The notes under the pieces: generated by a model
Told to the model about the DNA's origin: nothing
Database searches by the model: none
The model's input: only the letters and a program-made list of their open reading frames with translations
Source of the DNA: an uncultured Kiloniellaceae bacterium
Lineage (GTDB): Bacteria; Pseudomonadota; Alphaproteobacteria; Kiloniellales; Kiloniellaceae
Direction of reading: 5' to 3'
DNA length: 64,000 nt
Assembly (NCBI GenBank): GCA_947500035.1
Contig: CANMQP010000029.1
Span: forward strand, 1-64,000
In this document: in pieces, positions 20,224 to 29,417 of the stretch
Numbering within the stretch: position 1 is the stretch's first letter
Layout: every line of letters begins with the position of its first letter
Position numbers and translations under genes: made by a program

Positions 20224-21162
20224 GTGAAGGTTGATTTTCGTGGGAAGCCCGACCCGATGACAATTCTTAAAGAGCGGCCTGGTCTCGACCATCGTCTGGG
20301 CGCCAGCGCGGAGCTTGTGACGCGCCGCCTCGATGACCTCCTGCCCCAGGCGGCGGGGCCGCGCGGACGCGTGATCGAAGCCATGCGCTATTCGGCGCTT
20401 AGCGGCGGCAAGCGTCTGCGGCCCTTCCTCGTCATCGAATCGGCGCGGCTCTTTGGTCTTTCAGAAGAGGTGGCGTTGAATACGGCGGCGGCGGTGGAGA
20501 TGATCCACTGTTACAGCCTGATCCATGATGATCTGCCGGCCATGGATGACAGCGACCTGCGCCGGGGCCATCCGACAGTCCACGTCAAGTTCGACGACGC
20601 GACGGCGGTGCTGGCCGGCGACGGTTTGCTGACCGAGGCCTTCGCGGTTCTGGCGGACCCTGAAACCCATGCGGATGCCGCCGTGCGCTGCGAGCTGATC
20701 GCCGGTCTGGCCAAAGCGTCCGGCGCGGCAGGCATGGTCGGCGGCCAGATGATCGATCTCTCGCCCGAGCGGGATCGCCTGGACCTGGCCGGGATCACCA
20801 ATCTGCAGGAGCTCAAGACCGGCGCGCTGATCGCCTTTTCCTGCCAGGCAGGCGCGATATTGGCACAGGCCGGGCAGGCGGAACGCCAAACCCTGCGCGA
20901 CTACGCGGATAAGCTGGGTCTGGCTTTCCAGATCGTCGACGACCTATTGGACAGCGAGTCGACACCTGAAGCCCTCGGCAAGCCGACCGGACAGGACGTC
21001 GCGGCCGGTAAAGCTACCTTCGTCGGACAGCTTGGCGTTGCAGGCGCCCGGGATATGGCTTCCGGTCTGGTTGATCAGGCCCGCCGCTGCCTCGATATAT
21101 TCGGCGATCGCGCTAGTATACTAACTCAGACGGCAACATTCGTACTGGAACGGACCAGGTAA
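20224..21162 (+). CDS. ispA: Geranyl/farnesyl diphosphate synthase
   Basis: The 312-residue short-chain trans-prenyltransferase condenses IPP with DMAPP/GPP to give FPP for ubiquinone, bactoprenol and hopanoid precursors. The first Asp-rich motif reads HDDLPAMDDSDLRRG and the second QIVDDLLDSES. GGKRLRPFL supplies the diphosphate-binding Lys/Arg. Length and motifs fit bacterial IspA. The start is a GTG abutting the xseB stop (20224); an ATG at 20257 is also possible. dxs follows 93 bp downstream. Confidence 0.93.
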   Translation: MKVDFRGKPDPMTILKERPGLDHRLGASAELVTRRLDDLLPQAAGPRGRVIEAMRYSALSGGKRLRPFLVIESARLFGLSEEVALNTAAAVEMIHCYSLIHDDLPAMDDSDLRRGHPTVHVKFDDATAVLAGDGLLTEAFAVLADPETHADAAVRCELIAGLAKASGAAGMVGGQMIDLSPERDRLDLAGITNLQELKTGALIAFSCQAGAILAQAGQAERQTLRDYADKLGLAFQIVDDLLDSESTPEALGKPTGQDVAAGKATFVGQLGVAGARDMASGLVDQARRCLDIFGDRASILTQTATFVLERTR

Positions 21163-21255
21163 TCCTGCGAAATTACAGTTTATGTAAGCAAGTTACTACG
21201 GGCGCAGAACGTAAGCGCTTAACCACCTGGAGAAAAAGCACTTCCAGGTAAAGAG

Positions 21256-23208
21256 GTGAAGAGAGTGAGCCAGATCGGTCACAACAGACAGACCCCTTTG
21301 CTCGACAGAGTTTCGAGCCCGGAGGATCTGCGCAGGCTCGACGAAGATCAGCTGCGGCAACTTGCCGACGAGCTGCGAGTCGAGATGATCAACGCGGTCT
21401 CGGTTACCGGCGGGCATCTGGGGGCTGGACTGGGCGTGGTCGAGCTGACCGTCGCCGCGCACTACGTTTTCAATACGCCGGACGACAAGCTGATCTGGGA
21501 TGTCGGGCATCAGTGTTACCCGCATAAGATTCTGACCGAACGGCGCGACAGTATCCGCAGCCTTCGGCAGCCGGGCGGGCTTTCCGGCTTTACCAGCCGA
21601 AAGGAGAGCGCGTACGATCCCTTCGGCGCTGCGCACAGCTCGACCTCGATTTCCGCCGGGCTGGGATTTGCCGTGGCCCGCGACCTGGCCGGGCGCTCGA
21701 ATGATGTGATCGCCGTGATCGGCGATGGTTCCATGTCGGCGGGCATGGCTTATGAGGCCATGAACAACGCCGGCGCCATGAACAGCCGCCTGATCGTGAT
21801 CCTGAACGACAACGATATGTCCATAGCGCCACCGGTCGGCGCCATGAGTGCTTATCTCTCCAAGCTGATTTCCTCGGGATCTTTCCATTCGGTCCGCAGC
21901 CTTGCCAAGGAAGTGGCCAAGAAATTTCCCAAGCCCCTGGAACAGGCGGCCCGGCGCGCCGAGGAGTATGCCCGCGGCATGCTGACCGGCGGGACCCTGT
22001 TCGAGGAAATGGGCTTCTTCTACATCGGTCCGATCGACGGGCATAACCTGGACCATCTGCTGCCTGTGCTGAAAAACGTGCGTGACAGCGACCACGACGG
22101 CCCGGTGCTCATCCACGCGGTCACGCAGAAGGGCAAGGGCTACGAGCCCGCCGAGAAGTCGGCGGACAAGTACCACGGGGTTGCGACCTTCGATGTGGTG
22201 ACCGGCAAGCAGGCCAAGCCCACACCCAAGGCGCCTGCCTATCAGAACGTCTTCGCCAAGGCGCTGATTGCCGAAGCGAAAGAGGACGACAAAATCGTCG
22301 CGGTGACCGCCGCCATGCCGTCCGGAACCGGGCTTAATCTTTTTGGCGACGCCTTTCCGGAGCGGACCTTCGATGTCGGGATTGCCGAGCAGCATGCGGT
22401 GACCTTCTGCGCCGGTATGGCTTGCGAGGGCTTTAAGCCCTTCGCCGCGATCTATTCGACCTTCCTGCAGCGGGCCTACGATCAGGTGGTGCACGACGTT
22501 GCGATCCAAAAGCTGCCGGTGCGTTTTGCCATCGACCGCGCGGGCATGGTGGGCGCTGACGGCGTGACCCACCAGGGCAGCTACGACATCACCTATCTCG
22601 GCTGTATTCCGGGGATGGTGCTGATGGCGGCCGCCGATGAGGTCGAGCTGATGGATATGGTGGCAACGGCGGTCCAGATCGACGATGCGCCCTCCGCATT
22701 TCGTTTCCCACGTGGCGAAGCCACCGGCATCGAGATGCCGGAGAAAGGGACGCCGCTTACGATCGGCAAAGGCCGGGTGCTGCGGGAAGGCACTAAGGTG
22801 GCGGTTCTGTCCTACGGGACACGCCTGCAGGACGCTCTGAAGGCTGCTGACGACCTTGCGGCCTGGGGGCTCTCGACTACGGTCGCGGATGCCCGCTTCG
22901 CAAAGCCTTTGGACCAGGACCTGGTCTTGCGGCTCGCCCGTGAGCACGAAGTCCTGATCACGGTCGAGGAGGGCGCCATCGGCGGTTTCGCCACACAGGT
23001 GATGCATTGCATGATTTCAGCCGGCGTGTTCGATCAGGGGCTGAAGTTCCGTCCGCTCTATCTGCCTGACTTTTTCATCGACCACGACAAGCCTGCGGTA
23101 CAGCAACAGGTCGGCGGTGTCGACGCCACTGCGATCGTGGCCGCGGCGCTGCACGCGCTGGGGCTGGAAGAGGATTCGGCAGCCGTCCAGCTTCAGACGA
23201 GGCGCTGA
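21256..23208 (+). CDS. dxs: 1-Deoxy-D-xylulose-5-phosphate synthase
   Basis: The 650-residue thiamine-diphosphate transketolase-like enzyme makes DXP from pyruvate and glyceraldehyde-3-phosphate, the entry step of the MEP pathway. The ThDP/Mg motif [20 protein letters not shown], the catalytic region [13 protein letters not shown] and the C-terminal transketolase domain ([12 protein letters not shown]) are all clear. The start is GTG at 21256 or 21265, with AGAGG upstream. Together with ispA upstream it supplies prenyl diphosphates. Confidence 0.96.
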   Translation: MKRVSQIGHNRQTPLLDRVSSPEDLRRLDEDQLRQLADELRVEMINAVSVTGGHLGAGLGVVELTVAAHYVFNTPDDKLIWDVGHQCYPHKILTERRDSIRSLRQPGGLSGFTSRKESAYDPFGAAHSSTSISAGLGFAVARDLAGRSNDVIAVIGDGSMSAGMAYEAMNNAGAMNSRLIVILNDNDMSIAPPVGAMSAYLSKLISSGSFHSVRSLAKEVAKKFPKPLEQAARRAEEYARGMLTGGTLFEEMGFFYIGPIDGHNLDHLLPVLKNVRDSDHDGPVLIHAVTQKGKGYEPAEKSADKYHGVATFDVVTGKQAKPTPKAPAYQNVFAKALIAEAKEDDKIVAVTAAMPSGTGLNLFGDAFPERTFDVGIAEQHAVTFCAGMACEGFKPFAAIYSTFLQRAYDQVVHDVAIQKLPVRFAIDRAGMVGADGVTHQGSYDITYLGCIPGMVLMAAADEVELMDMVATAVQIDDAPSAFRFPRGEATGIEMPEKGTPLTIGKGRVLREGTKVAVLSYGTRLQDALKAADDLAAWGLSTTVADARFAKPLDQDLVLRLAREHEVLITVEEGAIGGFATQVMHCMISAGVFDQGLKFRPLYLPDFFIDHDKPAVQQQVGGVDATAIVAAALHALGLEEDSAAVQLQTRR

Positions 23209-23334
23209 CCCGCTATCGCTGCCTGGCCTTTTGACGAAGCAGGACTGCCCCCGCGTGCCTGGCGACATCTCTGCATAGCGGCCCTGCGTTAACTGCTCTT
23301 CCGCCGCTTCGGCGTTTCCGGCATAGTGCCACGC

Positions 23335-24771
23335 ATGGGTGTAAATTCGGACCAATCTGACCGCACTGATCGGAGTGCCGGGGCCAAAAGCGGCGCTTCC
23401 GCCTGGTGGGAAGAGGTGCGGGCGACATTTGTGCTCGCCTGGCCGTTGGTGTTCACCCAGCTGGCAGTCATTGCCATTAATACGACCGACGTTCTGATGA
23501 TGGGCTGGCTCGGGCCGCAAGAACTTGCGGCGGGCACTCTGGCCTATGCTTTCTACACACTCTTTTTCTTTTTCGGTCTCGGCCTTCTGACCGCTGTCGC
23601 GCCGATCTGTGCCCAGGCGCTGGGCGCCCGGCAATACCGCATTGTCCGCCGGACCGTCCGGCAGGGTTTCTGGGTTGCGATCTTGGTCGCTGTGCCGTTC
23701 AGCGCTGTGATTTATCACGCCCAGCCGGTTTTTCTTTTCTTCGGGCAGACGGAGATCAATTCGGAACTTGCCGAAGTCTACCTGCGCGCCGCGGTCTGGG
23801 GATTGCTGCCTGCGCTCTGGCTGATCGTCCTGCGCTGCTTCGTTTCAGCTCTGTCACGCCCACGCTCGATCCTGATCGTCACACTGCTCGGAGTCCTCGC
23901 GAACGCCTTTGGCAATTACGCCCTGATGTTCGGCAACTTCGGATTTCCGGCGCTTGGTTTGCTGGGGGCGGGGATCACCACCTCGATCGTGAATTTCGTG
24001 ATGTTCGCGGTCATGCTGACCTTTGTCTCAACGGACCGCCGCATCCGCCGCTTTGCCATTGTCGTCCGCTTCTGGCGGCCTGACTGGAGTATCTTTGGCT
24101 CGATCCTGAAGGTGGGCTGGCCGATTGGTGTATCTGTCGTGTCGGAGACCGGCATGTTCGGTGTTGCCGCCTTCATGATGGGCCTGATCAGCACTGCCGC
24201 CGTTGCCGGGCACGCCGTTGCTTTGCAGTGTGCCGCTGTAGCGTTCATGGTGCCGCTGGGGGTATCCCACGCCGCGACGATCCGTGTCGGGATTGGCGCC
24301 GGGCGCAGAGACGCGGCGGCCGTGTGGCGGGCCGGTTGGAGCTCCTATGGTATTTCGACGGTTTTTTGCCTGGCTTCGGCACTGCTGTTCTGGTTGGTCC
24401 CTCTGACCCTGGTCAGCTTATTCCTCGATCCGGATCTGGCGGAAAATGCCGAGCCGATCGCACTGGCGGTTTCCTTCCTGGGGATCGCCGCCTTGTTCCA
24501 GATTGTCGACGGTCTGCAGATCGTCGGCGCCGGAGCTCTACGCGGACTGAAGGACACGACCAAGCCGATGATCATTGCCGCTGTCGGATACTGGGTGATC
24601 GGTTTTGGAAGCGGTTACTATCTGGGTTTCGTTCAGGGACTGGGCGGAATGGGAATCTGGATTGGCCTGGCCGTCGGACTGACGTTCGTCGCAGTCGCGC
24701 TGCTCTGGCGCTTTGCCGTCTTAGGCAGCGGCTTGAGTTACCCCGAAAAGCCTTTGCTGGTGGCAGCCTGA
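23335..24771 (+). CDS. MATE-family multidrug/sodium antiporter
   Basis: A 478-residue inner-membrane protein with about 12 helices in two homologous MatE halves. The first is FVLAWPLVFTQLAVIAINTTDVLMMGWLG; the second begins with LKVGWPIGVSVVSETGMF. It exports cationic drugs or metabolites using Na+ or H+. The ATG at 23335 is preferred; a GTG lies 9 bp upstream. It is inserted in the usual dxs-tlyA neighbourhood and converges, with a 30-bp gap, on the RIP-like gene. Whether it has a role related to that gene is unknown. Confidence 0.9.
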   Translation: MGVNSDQSDRTDRSAGAKSGASAWWEEVRATFVLAWPLVFTQLAVIAINTTDVLMMGWLGPQELAAGTLAYAFYTLFFFFGLGLLTAVAPICAQALGARQYRIVRRTVRQGFWVAILVAVPFSAVIYHAQPVFLFFGQTEINSELAEVYLRAAVWGLLPALWLIVLRCFVSALSRPRSILIVTLLGVLANAFGNYALMFGNFGFPALGLLGAGITTSIVNFVMFAVMLTFVSTDRRIRRFAIVVRFWRPDWSIFGSILKVGWPIGVSVVSETGMFGVAAFMMGLISTAAVAGHAVALQCAAVAFMVPLGVSHAATIRVGIGAGRRDAAAVWRAGWSSYGISTVFCLASALLFWLVPLTLVSLFLDPDLAENAEPIALAVSFLGIAALFQIVDGLQIVGAGALRGLKDTTKPMIIAAVGYWVIGFGSGYYLGFVQGLGGMGIWIGLAVGLTFVAVALLWRFAVLGSGLSYPEKPLLVAA

Positions 24772-24801
24772 TCGATCTGTCCGATCGTATTTGCAGAAGC
24801 G

Positions 24802-25398
24802 TCAGAGCGATGGCATAAAAACCCCGTCCAGCGCGCCGTCCTGATCGCCTTTCGACAGTTTGTCCCAGTTGGTGACCTTCTCCTTCCAATCGACAAAGCG
24901 GAAAGGTGCTCTGCCGCAGATAGCTTCGGCGACGGCTTTATCGAGTGTCCAGAAGCGTAGGGCCTCCGAGACGATAAATATCATTAAAATCAGATGCCTG
25001 CATTCTGACGGACCAAATGTGGAGTTTTTGGTAACTGCTGCAAGTTGTGCGACCGCGTTGTGAAAAGACCAGATGTCTCTGTAGGAGAAGCTGCTGTCCC
25101 AGGCGCCCAAGACCGTGTAGTTGGGGCTGAAGGGCAGGGTTCGGGTGAAGTCGACTCCGTCGATTAAGGGAGTGCTGTCGATGAATTTGATGCCTGTGTG
25201 CCCGTTTCGTAAACCAACGAGGTAGAGGTCGCTGCGCTTGACGAAGACTTCGATCCAGTCCTCTCGGGGTGTGTGAGGCAGCGCGCATTGCAGACGGATA
25301 CAAACGTCCTGACCCTCGCGATTCAGGGCGAAATTCTTCCGGACTGCGGCGAGATCGCTGCGATAGGTTCCGCAGGCGATACGGATGACTTCATCCAT
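24802..25398 (-). CDS. Putative ribosome-inactivating protein (ricin/Shiga A-chain-like rRNA N-glycosidase)
   Basis: The 198-residue product follows the RIP family layout. It has an early helix TYRSDLAAVRKN, the strand pair IEVFVKRSDLYLVGLRNG (compare ricin AYVVGYRAG), then SPNYTVLG, the active-site helix FIVSEALRFWTLDKAV, and VTNWDKLS. By my alignment, Tyr94, Glu145, Arg148 and Trp178 match ricin Tyr123, Glu177, Arg180 and Trp211. The Tyr80 position is Ile70. RIPs remove one adenine from the sarcin-ricin loop of large-subunit rRNA. There is no signal peptide or B subunit if the ATG at 25398 is used (AGGGG upstream; an in-frame start at 25476 lacks support). It is divergent from tlyA and convergent with the MATE gene. 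Confidence 0.72.
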   Translation of the reverse strand: MDEVIRIACGTYRSDLAAVRKNFALNREGQDVCIRLQCALPHTPREDWIEVFVKRSDLYLVGLRNGHTGIKFIDSTPLIDGVDFTRTLPFSPNYTVLGAWDSSFSYRDIWSFHNAVAQLAAVTKNSTFGPSECRHLILMIFIVSEALRFWTLDKAVAEAICGRAPFRFVDWKEKVTNWDKLSKGDQDGALDGVFMPSL

Positions 25399-25529
25399 CG
25401 AGAAGACCCCTAACGTTTCGAAGATATTTATATTTACACGAATGAAAAATAAAAGAAACCAGGCTCCGCACTCCAAGCTGTGTCTTTTCCATTGCCTGAT
25501 GCGTGGGAAATAACCTACAGCCTCAGGCC

Positions 25530-26285
25530 ATGAATAAAGTTCGCAAGCAACGGATTGATCAGCTGCTGGTGGAGCGGGGATTGGTGGAAAGCCGCAGCCG
25601 CGCCCAGTCGATGGTTATGGCTGGTCTGGTTTACAGCGATACCCGGCGCATCGACAAGCCGGGTCAGACGCTGCCAGAAGACGCGCCCCTTGAACTGAAG
25701 GGCCAGGATCATCCCTGGGTGAGCCGCGGCGGACTGAAGCTGATCAAAGGCCTGGAGAGCTTTGACATCGATCCGGCAGGCCTGACCGCGCTGGATGTCG
25801 GTGCCTCAACCGGCGGCTTCACGGACGTACTGTTGAGCAAGGGTGCGGCGAAGGTCTTTGCGGTGGATGTGGGCCATGGCCAGCTGGCCTGGAAACTGCG
25901 CCAGGATCCGCGCGTTGTGGTGTTGGAACGCTGCAACGCGCGCCATCTTACACCTGAGCAGATCACAGAAGCCGTGGATATGGTGGTGTGTGATGCCAGC
26001 TTCATCGGCCTGCGGACGGTGCTGCCTGCCGCACTCACCCTAACGGCGCCCGGTGCCACCCTGCTGGCACTGATCAAGCCGCAGTTCGAGGTGGGGAAGG
26101 CCCTGGTCGGCAAGGGCGGGGTGGTACGGGACCCCGAACTCCATGAAAAGGTCTGCGAGGAGATTCGGACCTGGGTAGCCTCTCAACCCGAATGGTCGGT
26201 GATTGGGCTGACCGAAAGTCCGATCAAGGGACCGGAAGGAAACGTCGAGTTTCTTATTGCCGCGCGCAGGGATCCCTCGGCATAA
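25530..26285 (+). CDS. tlyA: TlyA-family rRNA 2'-O-methyltransferase with S4 domain
   Basis: The 251-residue protein has an N-terminal S4 RNA-binding domain (RIDQLLVERGLVESRSRAQSMVMAG) and a FtsJ/RrmJ-type Rossmann methyltransferase domain. SAM-binding ALDVGASTGGFTDVLL, and the conserved K of SRGGLKL and the D of VVCDASFIGL, are visible. TlyA methylates 16S/23S rRNA cytidines in mycobacteria; some homologues are called hemolysin A. The ATG at 25530 starts the S4 domain correctly. tlyA usually follows dxs in alphaproteobacteria; here two genes lie between. Confidence 0.88.
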   Translation: MNKVRKQRIDQLLVERGLVESRSRAQSMVMAGLVYSDTRRIDKPGQTLPEDAPLELKGQDHPWVSRGGLKLIKGLESFDIDPAGLTALDVGASTGGFTDVLLSKGAAKVFAVDVGHGQLAWKLRQDPRVVVLERCNARHLTPEQITEAVDMVVCDASFIGLRTVLPAALTLTAPGATLLALIKPQFEVGKALVGKGGVVRDPELHEKVCEEIRTWVASQPEWSVIGLTESPIKGPEGNVEFLIAARRDPSA

Positions 26286-26304
26286 GGCACGGTCGTCCGA
26301 AAAG

Positions 26305-27921
26305 CTACGCCGTTTTGATTTCCCGTAAAAAAGTATCGACCTCGCCATGCAGTTTGTCGGACAAGCCGGTCAGGTGTGAAGCTGCGTCTTTCATGGACTC
26401 GGCCGATTGGCCCGTTTGATCTGCGGAGCTGCTGACATCGTCAATGCTTGTAGAGATCCGCTGCGTGCTGTCGGCGGCTTCCTGGATGCTCCTGGAGATT
26501 TCCTGAGTGGCGGCACCTTGCTGCTCGACCGCGGCGGAGATTGAAGACGCGATCTCGTCCACCTTGGCAATAGTGGAGCCGATGCTTCTGATGGCGTCGA
26601 CCGCAGCTTCGGTTGCGGTTTGCATCGCACCGATTTGCTCGCCGATTTCTTCCGTCGCCTTTGCAGTCTGGGTCGCCAGATTTTTGACTTCCGAGGCGAC
26701 CACAGCGAAGCCTTTGCCTGCGTCTCCGGCGCGGGCTGCCTCGATGGTGGCATTGAGGGCGAGGAGGTTGGTTTGTTCGGCGATGTCGGAGATCAGATCA
26801 ATCACGTCGCCGATCTTCCTGGCGGCTTCCGAGAGTCCACCGACTTCCTCGTTCGTGGTTTCAACCTGCTGAACCGCTTCGGATGTAACGGTCGAGGAAT
26901 CAACGACCTTTCGGCTGATTTCTTGAATGGAGCGGGAGAGTTCCTCGGAGGCCGAGGCGACTGTCTGCACATTCGCGGTGGTTTCAGCCGAAGCGGTGGC
27001 CACGTTGCCGCTGGTCTGGTTCGTGCGTCCGGCGGTCTCGGAAAGGCGCTGAGCACCGGAGGTCATGTCGCCGATCGCCAGAGAGACCTCATTGACGATA
27101 CTCTTGACGCTTTCCTCGAAGCTGGCGGCGAGCCGGTTCATATCGGCGCGCTTATTTTCTTCGGCCTTACGCCGGGTCTCTTCCTGTTCGGCTTCGGCAC
27201 GGCGGAGTTCCAGACTGTTGTGTTTGAAAACCTCGACAGCTTGGATCATGGAGCCGATCTCGTCCCTGCGCTCATTGCCTTCTATTGCGATGTCCAGATT
27301 TCCGCCCGCGATCTCACTCATGATGGTGGTTGTTTTCTGGATCGGCGCGGAGACGGAGCGCCGGATCAGGTAAGCCATGATGGCGATGACGAACAGCAAG
27401 ACTGCCGCGGATATATAGATCAACGTGAGTTTGGTACTTGTGATCTTGTCGGCGACCTCTGTCGTGTCCCAGGCCGTGGCCAGGTATCCGATAGTCGTTC
27501 GTTTGTCGCCTTTCCCATACATGATGGGTTGAACGTAAATCTGATGGTTTCCAACGCGTGCTCCGTTCTCCAGGTCTCTGGAGAGTTCTTCCAGCACGGG
27601 CGTGGAGAGGTTTGGGGACGTTGATTCGAAGAGCACGTCCGTCTCACCTATCCACGCGCGCACGGCCATCAGGTTAGAGGTGTTGTAGTAGCCGTCGACG
27701 AGCTTTTCAAAGGATGCCTTTTGCCTGAACTTCACAGCACCCGAAGCCCGGTCGCTCATCGAGTTCGAGCCATCTTCGTTGGCCTTTGCAGCCGCCGCGT
27801 AGAGTTCGCGGTCGAGGTGGCCAACCGAGATGAACACCAGTGCAAAGATTCCGATAACTACCGGTATAACCGAGAGCATCGTGATCTTTTTACCGAGGGA
27901 AAGTGAAAATATCGAAGACAT
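26305..27921 (-). CDS. Methyl-accepting chemotaxis protein
   Basis: The 538-residue transmembrane receptor has TM1 (about 13-33), a periplasmic sensor of about 130 residues that looks like a single Cache-type domain, TM2 ([22 protein letters not shown]), a HAMP linker, and a cytoplasmic signalling hairpin with the conserved tip [20 protein letters not shown]. It should signal through CheA/CheW. The ATG at 27921 has AAGGA 8 nt upstream and is preferred to the longer form at 28008. It lies 46 bp downstream of a solute-binding protein gene, which probably acts as its ligand carrier. Confidence 0.92.
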   Translation of the reverse strand: MSSIFSLSLGKKITMLSVIPVVIGIFALVFISVGHLDRELYAAAAKANEDGSNSMSDRASGAVKFRQKASFEKLVDGYYNTSNLMAVRAWIGETDVLFESTSPNLSTPVLEELSRDLENGARVGNHQIYVQPIMYGKGDKRTTIGYLATAWDTTEVADKITSTKLTLIYISAAVLLFVIAIMAYLIRRSVSAPIQKTTTIMSEIAGGNLDIAIEGNERRDEIGSMIQAVEVFKHNSLELRRAEAEQEETRRKAEENKRADMNRLAASFEESVKSIVNEVSLAIGDMTSGAQRLSETAGRTNQTSGNVATASAETTANVQTVASASEELSRSIQEISRKVVDSSTVTSEAVQQVETTNEEVGGLSEAARKIGDVIDLISDIAEQTNLLALNATIEAARAGDAGKGFAVVASEVKNLATQTAKATEEIGEQIGAMQTATEAAVDAIRSIGSTIAKVDEIASSISAAVEQQGAATQEISRSIQEAADSTQRISTSIDDVSSSADQTGQSAESMKDAASHLTGLSDKLHGEVDTFLREIKTA

Positions 27922-27967
27922 GAAATCATTCCTTGAAAAGGATCGTCCTGAGATCACCTTAGTGAGG

Positions 27968-28906
27968 CTACTCGATGAGCTCGGCACCCTCGAAGAGTTC
28001 CGGAGCAAGCTCCAGACCCAGGGAAGAGAGTGTGGTCATGTTGACCACCAGCGTCGGATCTTCATCGAAGCCGACCGGGATTTCCTGTACGGACATGCCA
28101 CTGCCGGCGACTTCCATCAGCTTCGTGGCCAGCATGGCGCCCAGCTTATGATCGTCAGCCGAGAGTGCCGTGAGCGCACCCAGTTTGACGGCACCTGCCG
28201 CATAGGCGGCGACGGGAGCATCCCCGGCTGCCGCGTGGATGGCGTCCATGTTTTGGTCGTAGAGCGGTGCCTGATTGCCCAGCACGATCAGGGATACGCC
28301 GTTGTTTTTCTGGATATCAGCGACGATTGCATCGCGGCCTTTAACGGCACTGCTGGTGCAGGTCAGGTTTAATGTGGCACAGGCGGCCATCGTGCCTTCG
28401 GTATCGACAGGTCCGCTCGGATGGCCTTCCTCGACGATCAGATGAATACTCGTCAGGTCTGGGATCACAGCCTGGAAGGATTCAAGCCGGGTTTCGTAGT
28501 CGATGTAATAGGTCACGCCGGTAATGTTGCCCTCGGGTGCGGAGAGATCTGCGATCACGCCCAGCTGTCCCGGATGATTGGCACCGCCGATGAAAGCGGG
28601 GATCTTGGGTGAGCGCTTGCTGAGCGCTTTCGCACCATTGGACCGCAGGATCACCATGACTTTTTTGGAGGCTTCGAACTCCGTGATGGCGGCGTTGAGC
28701 TCGTCGGCACTGCCGAGTGCCGGACGAATGTCGAGATTGGCGTCGGGCGCGATCGCTTTGATCTGTTCTTCGAACCCTGCGAAAACGCGTTTCGCCATCC
28801 CCGACTTGCCTTGCCATGCAACGCCTATCTCCAGTGCGTGTGCGGCACTGGCCGTCGAGAGCATAAGCGATGTTGCAAATACACATTTCAAAAATTTACT
28901 AGGCAT
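27968..28906 (-). CDS. Periplasmic solute-binding protein of the ABC_sub_bind (TrpX-like) family
   Basis: The 312-residue exported protein has a signal peptide to about residue 24 (ASAAHA). It is a type-I two-lobe binding fold resembling the YtrF/TrpX-like ABC_sub_bind family: [44 protein letters not shown], and a C-terminal [26 protein letters not shown]. No permease or ATPase gene is adjacent; instead a chemoreceptor gene follows. I infer a sensory role, delivering a ligand to that receptor. The ligand is unknown, and aromatic amino acids are only one possibility for this family. Confidence 0.82.
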   Translation of the reverse strand: MPSKFLKCVFATSLMLSTASAAHALEIGVAWQGKSGMAKRVFAGFEEQIKAIAPDANLDIRPALGSADELNAAITEFEASKKVMVILRSNGAKALSKRSPKIPAFIGGANHPGQLGVIADLSAPEGNITGVTYYIDYETRLESFQAVIPDLTSIHLIVEEGHPSGPVDTEGTMAACATLNLTCTSSAVKGRDAIVADIQKNNGVSLIVLGNQAPLYDQNMDAIHAAAGDAPVAAYAAGAVKLGALTALSADDHKLGAMLATKLMEVAGSGMSVQEIPVGFDEDPTLVVNMTTLSSLGLELAPELFEGAELIE

Positions 28907-29417
28907 TTCACTCTTCTCACTTCTTAACCAGTTACAAAGGATTCAAATGAGCAGAGCAAAAACTAGAAGCGTTTGATTAATTATTGTTTAAGTTGAATTT
29001 TAACCATAATCATACGCATGCATACACATAAGATATTGATATTAAATGGATAAGAAACCCGCCATAGGTGTAAGAGGAGAAACGGGTAAGGCTGTTGCCT
29101 CTACTGAAGCGCGCCGAGACTGTCCCATTTCATACGTCGATAAATTGTAAAACCAAGGGTTTCTCCAAACGCTTTCGGTTGTGAAGACCGCTCCGAGCCC
29201 GTTTGGTCCGGCTTCACGCGGGTTTTACGTTCGAGAGCTGTCTTGAACAGATTTTTCGCCAAAAGATAGCAGTTCCTTCGAGACGGAGGGGTCCTGCTGC
29301 CTGATTTGATTAGCGGTGGACAAACGAGATAGGCGACCTGCAGCGAACCGCCTAAAGCGGTTCGCTGTAAAAGACAGATCCTATAAGCCGAGTTAGGAGA
29401 TCAAGCCTTTCGGTGGC
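28907..29417. other. Intergenic region with promoter and inverted repeat
   Basis: No gene is supported in about 510 bases. The part next to the binding-protein gene (28970-29060) is very AT-rich and likely holds its promoter. A perfect 11-bp inverted repeat lies at 29341-29367, 50 bp past the sppA stop. Confidence 0.45.
29341..29367. repeat. Perfect 11-bp inverted repeat downstream of sppA
   Basis: cagcgaaccgc, loop ctaaa, gcggttcgctg. No T-run follows on either strand, so it is not a classical terminator. It may mark or protect the 3' end of the sppA transcript. Confidence 0.6.

Noticed and set aside
21196..23007. A 603-codon minus-strand open frame opposite dxs.
   Set aside because: Shadow of dxs, with His/Arg/Gly-rich low-complexity translation.
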